Shown here piece by piece: positions 32,095 to 43,649 of a DNA stretch of 64,000 bases (its first letter is position 1; each line of letters begins with the position of its first letter). Origin of the DNA: Coprinopsis marcescibilis (Eukaryota > Basidiomycota > Agaricomycetes > Agaricales > Psathyrellaceae). The position numbers and the translations under genes were made by a program. A model generated the notes under the pieces. It had not been told where the DNA came from. It was given only the letters and a program-made list of their open reading frames with translations, and searched no databases. The stretch lies in contig ML210168.1 in the NCBI GenBank assembly GCA_004369085.1, forward strand, positions 124,596 to 188,595. The letters run 5' to 3'.

Positions 32095-33545
32095 CTACCA
32101 GTCGTTGACCTGGTTGAGGCTCTTGCAGTTTGGACGGGAGAGGTTGAGTCCTCCCCGTAGCAGGGGCGGGAGCACAAGCCCTTTGATGATAGTGTTCTCC
32201 ACGACCGAATCAACGTCGTGAGGGGTGACCCGGCCGTACCACACACCGGTGCCCGTAGGTGTGTAAATCTGCAAAACAAATCGAATCACAATGTACGGTT
32301 AGCCTACGTGTTCAAAGCATGCACTGGATACGGCAAGGTAATAACCGGAAGCGAAACGATCAGAGAAACTCACAATACAGTTTCCGGCGTACTTGTGTCC
32401 CCCGACGTGCGACACTTTGATGATAAGTGCCCGTTTTGATTCAATACTATCCTTGAGCTGTGCAGTCATGTTCTCTTCTCTTTCCTCGGGTGTGATAGGA
32501 AGGTCTTCCAAAGCCAGTCCCATCGTGTGAGACGGATGCTCCATTTCGGTATCTGCATCCCATCCCTGCGCTTCTAATGATTTGATAAATGCTGTAGAGA
32601 GGATAATATGATTAGGATCTCTAACCAAGCCAAGGGAGACCGAGGTACTACGGACCGTGCTCTAGCTTGGGTGCGGCAATCCCGCATCTATTGTCCCGCT
32701 TTTTGTGCGAACCTTTAGGCAGGTTTGGGATGAGTCGTTTGAAATCGTGGGGAGGCACTCACATATGAGGATGACACAAGAGTAGGGAAGAACCCATGTC
32801 TTCAGCGAGGTCTTTTCGAGGAACCCCCCCTTGCGGTCAAGCTCCGGGTTTACAGCATTATCCCACAGATCCTGCGCACCCAGAGGCGACCGACGAACTT
32901 CAGAAACCATCTTAAAGTCCGGAAAGACCAAGACAGTCTCATGGTCGTCCTCTTGACAAATGGTTCGGTGGCTGCCGTTAAGAACCGATATCCGCCCCGA
33001 GTCCGAAGTGTGGAAGAGGCCAGTCACAGGGCGAGTGCCTTTACCATTTACCCGCGTTTTGCCACTCGCTTGCGTTGAGGACGACTTGGGCGGGTGTGAG
33101 CTGCTGTTGCGAACAACGTCGCTCATCGCGGCCGCCAAAGAGCCTGCATTGTCTGTTATGTCGCGTTCCCAGTCCGACTTGCCCGTAGAAATGACAATCT
33201 GCACAATTCACCAAGCCTTTAAGAAGACAACAAAACAGGGCAATTCAAAACCGCATACCTGGCGATGATATGGCTTCACGGTGCCCAGCATCTCAGAGTC
33301 CCAGTCAATTTGGAAGCGCTTCGGGAATGGGTCATGGTGGCCTGAGCGGAGAAAGGCGCGCAAAGAAGCATGAGCGACAATGTTGGTCGTTATCAGATAA
33401 CTTTTATCGTACCCAAGTCACAAGGATCCGAGCAGGACCGACAGTCTGCCGAGCTGACTGGGACATCAAGGGAGGTGAGGGTCGAGCATATTGGGTCAAC
33501 GTCGTTGTACCCAAACAAAAGTGACGCAAGGCGTCGCAGGGGCAT
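32095..33545 (-). CDS. Apd1/sucrase-ferredoxin-like [2Fe-2S] protein
   Basis: A thioredoxin-fold ferredoxin-like protein of the family that includes yeast Apd1 and Aim32. I spliced five exons. Exon 1 starts at 33545 with MPLRRLASLLFGYNDVD and contains DCRSCSDPCDLG. The next two read HHDPFPKRFQIDWDSEMLG and IVISTGKSDWERDI. The cluster motif is assembled across an intron as ICSHKKRDNRCG (Cys-x8-Cys), and the second half is VSHVGGHKYAGN with two histidines four residues apart. The family is known to bind [2Fe-2S] through two Cys and two His, and all four appear present. The C terminus has WYGRVTPHDVDS, LLRGGLNLSRP and a short tail. The physiological partner is unknown. It is divergent from the sirtuin gene. 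Confidence 0.8.
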
Positions 33546-33744
33546 GGTGAGGTCGGCGAAGAGGGCAATGCGGTGGGGAGCTTTAAACCTGAGGCTGGGG
33601 CTTCATAGATCTCGGTCCAGACTGGCGTGACATTACCCAATATCCGTTGTCACATAATTATTATTAATTTGCTTTCACATAGCTAAGTATAGCAGCCCTA
33701 ATGCAGTTAACCTCTTTGCCAAGTCGCTCTCCCTCCCACCTCAG
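33546..33744. promoter_or_regulatory. Divergent region, Apd1-like / sirtuin
   Basis: These 199 bases lie between two opposite start codons. An AT-rich patch (TAATTATTATTAATTTG near 33655) may supply core-promoter function to one or both genes. Confidence 0.5.
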
Positions 33745-34788
33745 ATGCCGCCATCCAAGGACCTCCATGCTTTCAAAAAGGTTCTCAGTGCTTCAAAGAA
33801 CATAATCGTAGTCGCAGGTGCCGGCTTATCCGCAGCTTCCGGTAAATAAATCCCCATTTTAACCGTAAGACCGGCTACGCCACTTACAGCTAACCGTCTC
33901 CAAAGGTATCCCCACATTCCGCGGGTCGGGCGGCATGTGGAGGAAATATGACGCTATGTCACTCGCAACTCCAGAGAGTTTCGCAGAAAACCCATCCCTA
34001 GTCTGGCAATTTTACCATTACCGAAGAGAAAGGTCGGTTAGCCCTCCGAACGTATTTGATCAGCTCAGAGCTTCCAACCCAGTGCTCTAAAGGCGTCACC
34101 AAACGCGGCCCATGTCGCGCTATCCTCTTTCACCATCCCTAAAGTGCGAGAAAGGATTGCCCCGGGTTCCGATTTCACACTCATCACCCAAAACGTTGAT
34201 GGACTGAGCCCCAGATCCAACGAACAAGTGTTCGCTCAGGCAGGAGTAACGGTTCCCGACACCCCGCCATATCTAATAGAGATGCATGGAAGGCTTTTCG
34301 ATATCAAATGCACCCAATGTGACCACGTCGAATTTGATACCTCCTCCCCAATATGTGAAGCCCTGGCGGGAACTGAGGCTCTCGTGGAGAAGAAGGAGCT
34401 CGATGCAAACATCCCTATCGAGAATCTTCCTCGCTGCAGAAAGTGCGGATCGCTGGCTCGTCCTGGCGTAGTTTGGTTTGGAGAAGTGCCTCATGACATG
34501 CCGGTTATCGACAAGTTGGTGGAAAAGGCAGACCTATGTCTCGTAATCGGAACATCCTCTGCAGTAATTCTTCCACCATCGAATCGTGTCGAATTGCCCA
34601 CTGATTGAGTTTAGGTTTATCCAGCCGCCGGTTACGCTGCCGAAGTTGCTGATAATGGTGGAACGGTAGCCGTCTTTAATTTTGAGAGAACACCGGGCGA
34701 CGAAGATGTAGACTTCTTGTTCCTTGGCGGTTGCGAAGAGTGGCTTCCAAAAGCGTTAAGTCTGGCGGAAGAGGTTCCGGTCTCATAG
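33745..34788 (+). CDS. SIRT5-like sirtuin deacylase
   Basis: An NAD-dependent lysine deacylase (class III). Four exons join in frame. The Rossmann start [20 protein letters not shown] is followed by [18 protein letters not shown] and FYHYRRE. TQNVDGL and the catalytic His in MHGRLF come next. Two zinc pairs, CTQC and CRKC, flank a loop, then [26 protein letters not shown] and a final NFERTP...FLGG-C. The Y-x-x-R within FYHYRRE corresponds to the SIRT5 pair that recognises succinyl/malonyl groups, so desuccinylase-type activity is a reasonable inference. The last intron removes a short frame ending in an apparent stop near 34606. No obvious presequence is seen. Confidence 0.9.
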
Positions 34789-34961
34789 CAAATCACGCCA
34801 ACCCAAGCGCAAATGTGTTCAACCCTGGTTCTTTCGAGAAGGGCCAACTGGGAATAATAATTATGGAAACAATACAAATAATAGAATCTAAGTCTTGTAT
34901 TAGCTTCAGCCGTTCCGGTAACCTCCAGAAAGACCACGTACGAATGACGAGTTTACAAACT

Positions 34962-35516
34962 CTACGGTATCCTTGACGTGTCGGATTTGTCTCCCTGACT
35001 CTCGGGACTGGGTTCCTGACCCTCGAGACTGAGACTCTGGCTCTCGGGACTGGATTCCTGAACCTCTGGACTGGGGAGCGCGTTTCCATCCCGTACAATT
35101 TCCAGACCAGGCAAAGATTGGTCCACATCCGTCTGAGCCATGCCATATATCGCTTCAACGACTTTCTTATCCCTCCACACTCGCAGATCACTCCACGTCC
35201 CTCTCTTCGTGTACACCTTCTTCTCTACCGCCATTGGTTGAGCAAGTATGGGGGTGCTCTGTCGTTGTGCCACGATACGTTCAAGGTCTCTTCTTCCGAG
35301 GGTAACCCCCAGAGACAGGCTGTCGCCCTTTTCGAAAAGTAATGCTTCGTTGATTCTGCTCATGAGGTTCTCTGGTGTGATGAAGGAGTCCGACTGGTGG
35401 TAGAGTGACACCAAGGCCCGTAGTTTTTCGGGAGGGAGTTGAGAACCATCGTGTCGTGGTCTAACTGACCGGGATGCGCCGGGAGCTGTGCGTCGTAAGG
35501 TTGCCGAGAACGACAT
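34962..35516 (-). CDS. Unrecognised 184-residue protein with SPESQ repeats
   Basis: A single-exon frame with believable coding character. The N terminus is Ser/Arg/Thr-rich (MSFSATLRRTAPGASRSVRP), which could be a mitochondrial presequence. A compact middle follows: LPPEKLRALVSLYHQSDSFI, RINEALL, LGRRDLERIVAQR, and KRGTWSDLRVWRDKKVVEA. The last 30 residues carry imperfect SPESQ/SLEGQ repeats. I do not recognise the family. A mitochondrial role is a guess from the N terminus. The frame extends 44 codons upstream, but this ATG begins the basic N terminus. It lies between the sirtuin and the acyl-CoA dehydrogenase genes. Confidence 0.6.
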   Translation of the reverse strand: MSFSATLRRTAPGASRSVRPRHDGSQLPPEKLRALVSLYHQSDSFITPENLMSRINEALLFEKGDSLSLGVTLGRRDLERIVAQRQSTPILAQPMAVEKKVYTKRGTWSDLRVWRDKKVVEAIYGMAQTDVDQSLPGLEIVRDGNALPSPEVQESSPESQSLSLEGQEPSPESQGDKSDTSRIP

Positions 35517-35740
35517 GGTGGGGGCGCGTTGAGCGAGCGAGTGAACTGGCAATGACGGTGACACCGCGAAATTAAGTTTCGTGCAACTTATGTTTCCCAC
35601 GCTCTCTCCGTTTAGTTCGGACGGTGTTGAGGACAATTCACCAATCAAATAAGCAGTGGTATTTTACACAATGTAAGTTAAAAGTAACACGTAGATAGAG
35701 GATAACGCATGGTGGTTCCCACTAAATCTCTCCACCAAGT

Positions 35741-37690
35741 TTACAATTTGTAGCCAGCCTTCTCCAAGATAGCTTGCTCCTTCTTCTTGATCTCGCGCGT
35801 CCTCTCAACAAGTTGTGGTACGCGTTTGAGCTCACGTTGTCCGACTTGCTGAATATGGACAGCGTCAGGTCCCTAAAACGTGGACTGTTAGAAAACGGAA
35901 GAGATTGATTTGCAGGTCTGGCGTACATCGGCAATACGGAGAGTTCGCAAGCCTGCCCAGCGGGCAGCAAGTTCAGTGTCTTGGGACACACCCTCAGCAC
36001 CGAAGGATTGGATTGCACGGTCAATGACGGTCAGCGCCATCGAGGGAACAACAAACTGCACATGACATTAATTCTGCGCGCCCATCTCAAGCTTCAAAAG
36101 AACACACTTTGGCAATACCAATTTCTTTGAGGGCGCCTTTGGCTTTGACCTTGTCAATCTGAATATATTGTAAGCACTTGTCAGGAGAGCCAATGTTTTC
36201 GAATAATCACCTGCAACGCAGCGCTAAGAACAAGCAACCTTGCACTCTCAATTTCAGCACGAGATTTGGCAATATCGGCGACGACCGTTCCTGTTATATG
36301 AGATCAGTATAGGACTGTAATAAAGATAGGGGAGGTACTAACCGTGTTCGTACAAGTACTTCCCGAAGGTCTTGCGAGAAGGATCAGTCACTCGCTGGAG
36401 GAGGAGATCCAAAGCTCTTGAAGCGTGGCCGATGGACCTCATGCAGTGATGAATACGGCCAGGGCTAGTCAAAGTTCAGGAAACGGTAAACCAACTCGCT
36501 AGGCGAGACGTACCCAAGTCGACCTTGGATAATTTCGAACCCTCGTCCCCATCCAAGGACAAGATTACCGAGAGGAACACGGACATTGTCGTAAATGACT
36601 TCACAATGACCCTCGGGTGCATCGTCATAACCGAACACTTTCATGGGACGGACGATTCTAACTCCGGGAGCATCGGTGGGGACGAGGACAACGCTCTGCT
36701 GCTGATGCTTATCCTTGTTTTCGGGGTCACTCTTGCCCATGACAAGGTGGATTTTGCATCGTGGGTCTCCAGCACCGCTAATCCACCTGCGCGTTGTCGA
36801 AGGTTATTAATAGAATCCTTGAGAATGCAAGCTATCGAAAGTACTCACCACTTGTGTCCGTTGATGACAATTTCATTCCCTTCCCTCCTGATAGAAGTTC
36901 GAATGTTGGTGGCATCGGAAGAGGCAACTATGAACAGGGTTATCCGAAGGAGATTGCCAAGAGATGAACACTAAACGTACCATTCTTCTCAGTCATAGCA
37001 AAAGCTGAACGGATTTCGCCATTCAAGAGCGGCTTCAACCACTTCTGTTGCTGTTCAGGGGATCCATAACGGGCAAGCACCTCTGCAGACGAACGCCCGT
37101 GAGCAACCGGTCAGGGGATCCACAACCATTCCAGATACACTCACCCATGTTGCCAGTATCAGGGGCAGAGCAGTTAACAGACTCAGAAGCAATGTGGCTG
37201 CTATAACCAAGGAGCTCGGCCATGACAGCGTACTGCGAACAAGACGCGTTGAGTTTCCCTCGTAAACCCAGAACCATCCACGTAGGACTAACCTCAAGGT
37301 TAGAAAGGGGGACACCATATTCCGGGTAGTGCTGCTTGCTCAAGAACAAATTCCACAGTCCCAACTTCTTGGCCTTCTCCTTGAGCTCGGCAAGGACAGG
37401 GAGGACGGTCTTCCACCTCTGAGTTTCGTCAGTTGGCAGCTGCAAGTGCGCGAGTTTCGTCGCGGGCTCGACTTCATCCTACAGCTCAGCAGTCAGTGGC
37501 AAAGCTCAGCCAGTCAGCGGGCATTCCTACCTCAAGGAACGTGATGAGTTTCGCGAGAGTCTCCTTTGCAAATGGGGAGAACTTGTCCTCGACCTGGTTC
37601 CGTTAGTTCAGCGCTCCCAACCAAACGAGCCAAGCTCACCAAAGCCCAGGAAGCAGGAGACGTATATCGAACAATAGGGTGAGTAGACAT
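35741..37690 (-). CDS. Acyl-CoA dehydrogenase, ACAD10/11-like
   Basis: A flavoprotein that oxidises acyl-CoA (fatty acid or 4-hydroxy-acid catabolism in ACAD10/11 relatives). Around eight exons. The N terminus [17 protein letters not shown] is followed by [34 protein letters not shown] and [23 protein letters not shown]/substrate region motifs are [30 protein letters not shown] and [14 protein letters not shown]. The C-terminal helical domain includes [13 protein letters not shown] and ADGPDAVHI; the last motif replaces the YEGT of medium-chain enzymes and marks the ACAD10/11 subgroup. There is no kinase domain as in animal ACAD10/11. The C-terminal GYKL is not a clear peroxisomal signal. Confidence 0.87.
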
Positions 37691-38195
37691 GCTAGGTGGT
37701 GGTAGGTGGTGGTAGGAAAGCAAGACAGTGCAGACCGGTTGCTCTACTTTTGAACAAACAGAAACGCGGGCCAAATGATTTCGAATGCATGGTCGTATGT
37801 ACTACTCGGCAACATTCAATAGCCGGACTGGTCTGGGTACCGTACAGCCGCGTCCCGCCCCCGCTAACTCATCTCAAATGTGCCCCACATTAGTCCTGGG
37901 CACCAAGGCATTCAGGAGTACTGCTTCCACATTAGATTCATGAGTATGCGTCACTATATAGAGGAAAAATTAGGTAGAATCGGCGACACACATACAGTTG
38001 CTACATAGGATAATCGATATTTGCCATAAGGTATGCGTTTAAAGATACAGAGGTCGGTATATACAGCTCACAAGCAAAAAAGAAAGGCATTATTAATGTT
38101 TACTGATCGTCTGTTGAAAGAAATAGCTACATACGAAACGGGCCATGTGTAATATATGAGCACTAACGAAAATATAATGAGAGACAATGAAGCAA
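37691..38195. other. Intergenic spacer
   Basis: This is the promoter side of the acyl-CoA dehydrogenase and the 3' UTR of the Zn2Cys6 regulator, both on the minus strand. Its 38000-38190 part is AT-rich with a possible poly(A) region. No gene is supported. Confidence 0.5.
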
Positions 38196-41100
38196 TCATC
38201 GCATGCCATTGTTGTCTTGCAGGATAGTTGAGTGGTCACCCAAGGTGAACGCCACGTCTGGATCATAGGCGCCAAATGTTCCCGCGTCGTAGCTCTGCCA
38301 AAGGGAGTCTTGATCTGCAGAATACCCTCCTGTTCTGAAGTTCCGGATATAATCCAGGCCACTGAATGGCAATCCGGGGACTGAGAAATGGGATGTTGGA
38401 GGGGTTGTCGACAGCGCAGATAAGGGATTGGTCAGATCTGAAGCAGGATCATAACCTCCAAACCCACCGTCCAACGAATTATACACTCCATAGTTATTGT
38501 TATACAGGGTTTGCTCTTGGGGGCTGGCAGCGTAATCTCCACCGTTCCACTGTTGCATGTTAGTCTGTGTCAGTGCACTGGGCCGGACAGAGTAATCATA
38601 TGAATCATAACGCGGAGGAGAAGGCTGCGCCGGTGAGATCGGTGAGATTGGGAAATTGGCATACGCATTCGACAGTTGCGGGCTGGGGTCTGTCTGAGCT
38701 TGAGGTTGAATTTGTGATTGAGATTGGGGTTGGGAATGATCGAGTACGGTCATCGCGGGTGACGGGAGATTTACCGATCCAGGAGAACTGTGAGGACTCG
38801 ATCCTGCACGAACAGCATTAGGTCCTGAAAACGATTGGAATCTTGAGTTCCTCTCTCCGCCCTCTTCATCATAGTTTCTCCTTCGCGACGTGGAACGAGC
38901 ACGCTGAGCGCCTGTACATGTCTTATTAGTATACAAGCAAAATGTTGGAAAGAGTGCGCCATACTATCGACACGATAAGGTGAGACAGCAGCCAGGCGAC
39001 GCGAGGACGGTTGTCCCGGGTCTCTGGACTGATTTCTTCTAGTCCTCGACTTGCCTGCCCGGTTGGACGGAATTGAAGCCGTTGTTGTCGCTCCAATAGT
39101 AACTGAACGCCTTCGTTCATGCCTGGACAGGGACGCTGGGCTCGCGAAATCCTTGCGGTCCTTGGACATGGCCTCCGAAGCAGTGTTGATGAGTTCAATC
39201 AGCAATTCCTTGCATTTCCGAGCACCCGGCCACTGTCCCTCCCATGCCTCGACGGCAGCAATCGTACCCTTGGCCTCCTCCATGGTCATTTGGCCTCCGC
39301 GGACGTCGGAGGTATGCATAGAAAACAGGAGGACAATTACTGCCGAGCTAAACAGATTCTGAATGAAGAAGGCGAGGTGATGCGAAGGAGGAACCAGAGT
39401 TTGAAAGGAAGGTGCCAGTTTGATACAGTGCCGAGCCGTTGAAACTGCTTTGAGAGTCGATTTCGCCGTAACTGACTCATCGCGCTTGACGGGAAGGAAG
39501 TTGCGATGGAGCGTGGTGACCAAGGAGTAGTAATGGCTGCAGAGGACGATGCCGATGGATGCCTGCTCGTCCTTCTCTGGCTGAGTCTTGTAGACGGCTG
39601 GGAGCTCATTGCACCATTTGGTAAGCTCGTTGTCCAAAGAGTCGACGGTTCGTTGAAGTTCTGCCTTCTTCTCTGGTTCCAAGTGGTCTCGGCAAACGTC
39701 CAGTGCGTAGACTTGGCGAAGCATTCGGCCGCCGATTTCGTACAGCTTGATCATATAGATGAACCCAGCCATGAGCGACGGTTGGGGAAGTTGAGCCCCA
39801 TTGTAGTATTCCGGCAAGTGTTCATCATCCACATCAACCGGCAGCTCTACGTCGCAGTCGGAATCGTGAATCCCAAGGGGTCTCCCCAACGCCAGTGCAA
39901 GCGTTCGGTCTAGAGTGTAGACGCCCCACCAAACTTTTTTCCTCGTTTCCTTTTCGATATTGGAAATGTTCATCCGACGAGGTGAGCGCTATTATTCCCG
40001 TGAGTCTCCGAGTGCTCAGTTAAGGAAATACAGGGTACTTACATGCAACCCCAGATCTTGCCCAGTGCGAACAGCTTGCCCGATCAGGATCCAAGCCTGA
40101 GGGAGGCAATTGATTGAGCAAAGGAAGGATGACATCAATATCGAGCATTGCACATGAGCAATCTGGATATTAGCATGACTGATATACTGCAAGATGAGGG
40201 CACTAAGCACAATAGAGTCAGTGATGAGTAATGTACGCTGAATTATAACTTTGGTGTTTACCGTTCATAATAAACCATACCCATACCCCCGTCATCATGA
40301 CGCCCTGAAACTGCAAGGCGAGGGTCTTGAACCAGATTTGCTGCACATGCAAACACTGCGAAGACCAGGGAAAGGAAGGGTGTTTCGTTTCTTATCGCGG
40401 AGTGTTGGGCCGTGTTGTCCATTACGGTTTTGTACTTGGCCAAAAAGGTCGGTTTGTCGATAACAGGCATTAGATAATGGAGTTTAGCAAAATACGCCTC
40501 AACCTAATAAGCGTGAGGTATTAATACGAGATGAAACTTGGCATGTATCGATAAGCTTACCAATTTATCCGCAAGGTCGCGTTCTGGGTACTCAACCTCC
40601 TCGGGGCCAGGCAGAGCATGGACCTTTCCAAAGAATACAGCAGCTGGAAAGTACAGCTTGTTAACGCTGGGACCAGGCGCTTGTGGATCCTCTTCCATGG
40701 GTGAAATCCTGTGAATCGGATCTGTCGTGAGAGCTTTGAAGGATTGTATGAGCGACATCGTTGAGGAGCCGCCGATCCATCGCATATGACCGTATTCATC
40801 GAGTGCCAGCTGCCCAAAGGATTCGCTAAAGTCGTCGTCGACACTTGAATCTGGATCGGATACGCGGGCTGGTGAAGAGGCGGAATTATTGCTTGAAGTT
40901 GCTTCTATTTGGGATGCTTCAGGGGCTGAAGTAGGTACTGTGCCGGTAGGGAGTTCAATGTCCAAGTTGTGGCCACTTGCGCTCAAGACTGGGGCAACTT
41001 GTTGGAATAGCGATTCCATGTGAAGCAGACGGGTCTCTAGCTCTTGTACGTAACTGGTTCATGAATTAGCGAAATCGCAGACACAGTTGACAAAAAGACC

Positions 41101-41418
41101 TTACTGTCGACTGAGAGCAGCCCTATCTTTCGTCTGCAGCCAAGTACATTGCGATCCAGATGCATTACACTGGGAGCAGGTTGGCTCACATCCATCGCAC
41201 TTGATCTTCTTGCGTCTATTTGGCGAAGAAAATGGTTAGATTTTGAGTAATGTAAGCTATGTGAACTATACACACCGGCAGCTCTCGCATGCCCTCCACA
41301 CTCGTCTCCTCTGCAACTGGATTGGCCTCGTACCAGCGTCTTGAGACAGTTGGTCGTCGTCGTTTCGTTTCTTCTTTCCCTGAGAGGGTGGTGTAGGATT
41401 ATCTTCTGTCTTAGCCAT
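38196..41418 (-). CDS. Zn2Cys6 transcription factor with Fungal_trans domain
   Basis: A Gal4-class regulator. The N terminus is basic and polar (DDDQLSQDAGTRPIQLQRRR), followed by the zinc cluster CESCRRKKIKCDG...CSQC...C assembled over an intron; an extra Cys follows CDG. A short coiled coil (QYVQELETRLLHMESLF) follows. The middle homology domain reads LHYLMPVIDKPTFLAKY, later CLPQAWILIGQAVRTGQDLG, KVWWGVYTLDRTLALALGRP and DCDVELP, which is diagnostic of the fungal-specific regulatory domain (PF04082). The last ~240 residues are Ser/Pro/Gln/Tyr-rich, likely activation region. The start at 41418 is the first ATG. About seven introns. The regulated pathway is unknown; it lies next to an acyl-CoA dehydrogenase, which is suggestive only. 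Confidence 0.88.
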
Positions 41419-42394
41419 GATTCGAGCAAGATGGTGGAGAGAGGCTAAAGAGAATGGTTGTAAGACAAACTCGGCGGATTGGACCAGAATGGTCGAAGGG
41501 ACCACGTGCAGGCTGAATTTGAAGGGATCGGACCGAAGCAAGGACCTTTTTAATCTCTAAGGCTGGAATATAAACTCTCCGGCCAGATGTCAAGAAAAGA
41601 GGGACAAAGACAGGGACAGCTCGAAGCTGTGTTTTCAGGGACTACTCGGTGGACTGACGAAAAGCCAACGGCCCATTTATCATGATTTTGTGTGGTGGCT
41701 GTGAGTTCTCTTCCACACGGTACCCAAGTTCGAAGTATCGGATAACGAATCGCAGTGTGCGTAGATATCGATCCCCGAGATCCCACTCAAGGACTACCGG
41801 CTTCCAATCCCAAAACGTCATTTGAAATTGTAATATTGGCTCCGAGCTCCATCGTCCTGCCTCTCTCGTAGCTACTGTGTGATACTATATAAACCCCTGC
41901 CCTTCGATTGGGGCGAGTAACATGATATTATCGATGAAGGGAACCTAGAATCATTCATCATTACCACTTATGTCTGTGCCTCTCCCGCTTGTTGCGGCGC
42001 AAATTAGCTTCATTATCAGTTTAGGTTACCGAATGCGGCCCGGGGACAAGTATCCTTGTTCTTTGAGGTTTCCTGGAGGAGTATCCATACCACGGTTTCA
42101 TGACATCATAACCTGGTAAGGAGTGTATCTTCCTACGCCAAGCACGGAGGTTTCGGCGCCGAAACACTCTTGTACATGTTCGTTCTGTTATTCGTAAGTG
42201 CTGTGCATGCGGATTGCTCGGAGGGGAACTTCGAGGAGACCGTTATGATTTTTGCCGCTCACATCACCGCGCTGCGCAGCCACTGATGAACCTTCCATAA
42301 ATAGTAGCCAGATCACGTGCTAGAGCGACCAAAGCGGAAACTCAAGCACACCCGTCACTTTGTCTCAGCACCAACAACCAGCTAGTGCAAAGTC
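41419..42394. promoter_or_regulatory. Divergent intergenic region, Zn2Cys6 regulator / PAB2
   Basis: Nearly 1 kb between two opposite start codons. A TATA-like element, ACTATATAAACC, lies near 41884 and points toward the plus strand, but PAB2 starts about 500 bases later. It may serve an unannotated transcript or a long 5' UTR. No coding frame is supported. Confidence 0.45.
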
Positions 42395-43251
42395 ATGGTC
42401 GACGTAGAAGCAACTCAACCTCCTCCTAGTGAAGGCGCCGAGAACATTGTAGAGGACAATGATGAAGAGGAATCAAAAGTAATCACACGAAATGTCTCTC
42501 GCCCCAGAAAGCTAATTTTGCGTTTGTCACGTAGGAAATCATGCTCATGAAGCAGAGGGTCGAGGAGATGGAGCGAGAAGCCAAAAAACTGCGAGAGATG
42601 CAAGCTGCTGCAGAGGAAGGTGCAGAGTCCGAAGATGGAGGTGCCTCTGGTGAAGCCGACGACGAAAAGTCAGCTACAGATTCACGAAGTATCTATGTTG
42701 GCAATGTAAGGTTCCACTTAGCGGATGCGCTGAAGCGTATCTTACATACTTGCAGGTCGACTACAGTGCTACACCAGAAGAGATTCAAGCCCACTTTCAG
42801 GCCTGTGGTACCATTAACCGCGTAACTATCCTTTGCGACAAATTCACCGGTCATCCAAAAGGGTAATTACCTCCGGCGCTTGTCTGCGAAGCATTTGTTC
42901 ATCAAGCATTCTCCCCCAGTTACGCATACGTTGAATTTGCAGAGCCAGAACATGTGGACGCTGCTGTGGCAATGGATAACTCGCTCTTTAAAGGCAGGCT
43001 ATTAAAGGTCTGCTCCTTTCATAGGCGTAGTTGTGGTATTGTCTGACACTTTCCTAGGTAACCGCAAAGCGAACGAACGTCCCAGGCTTTGGCAGAGGGC
43101 GTGGCCGAGGAGGCGGATATAGAGGCGGTTTCCGTGGCGGCTATAGAGGTTACGCACCTTATCCCAGAGGACGTGGACGGTATGTTTCTTGTCCGCCAAT
43201 TTAGCTGCCTATTCTGACAAATTTCGTAGGGGAAGAGGTCGTGGTTACTAA
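42395..43251 (+). CDS. PAB2: Nuclear poly(A)-binding protein 2
   Basis: Binds poly(A) tails in the nucleus and supports polyadenylation and exosome turnover (PABPN1/Pab2 family). Six exons join with GT-AG introns. An acidic N terminus ([14 protein letters not shown]...EDNDEEE) leads into a coiled coil ([19 protein letters not shown]). One RRM follows: SRSIYVGN (RNP2), [55 protein letters not shown] (RNP1), [18 protein letters not shown]. The C terminus is Arg/Gly-rich ([13 protein letters not shown]). The order acidic - coiled coil - RRM - RGG matches PABPN1 fully. Confidence 0.95.
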
Positions 43252-43649
43252 CCGGTGTATCTAAAACGCTCGCTGCATTTTGGCTCGAATCCTTTGACAA
43301 AGTACGCTGGCAGCCACCAGCGTCGGTAAGTTGAGCTACAAGTACGCAAGGTAGACAGCAAATTTTAGTTCTTCGCCCCCTGCTGTATATACCATAAGAC
43401 TTCACATAAAACTGTATACGTTATTAGCTGCTACCATAATACAAGCAATTTTCAATTGCTTCTCTTGCACACTTTCACTCTGGTCGATGCTGCTTGTGTC
43501 CAGAGAGCGGACATAGCGTGGGAGCCAAAACAGGCCGCCAGCTCTTCTCTCGACATCACCACCAACCCGCACATTTGAGAGTTGTACTGCTGTCGTGCGG
43601 AACGCGACGCGACACCACCAACCACTTGTTCTTCTCGTCTATCTCAACG
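43252..43649. other. Intergenic spacer
   Basis: This spacer lies between PAB2 and bL19m on the plus strand. It should contain the PAB2 3' UTR and the bL19m promoter. The upstream part of the bL19m frame is open from 43494 but without recognisable protein. Confidence 0.5.

Noticed and set aside
34590..34608. Apparent premature stop in the sirtuin
   Set aside because: It lies inside an intron (GTAATTC...TTTAG). Splicing joins SSA to VYPAAGYA in frame.
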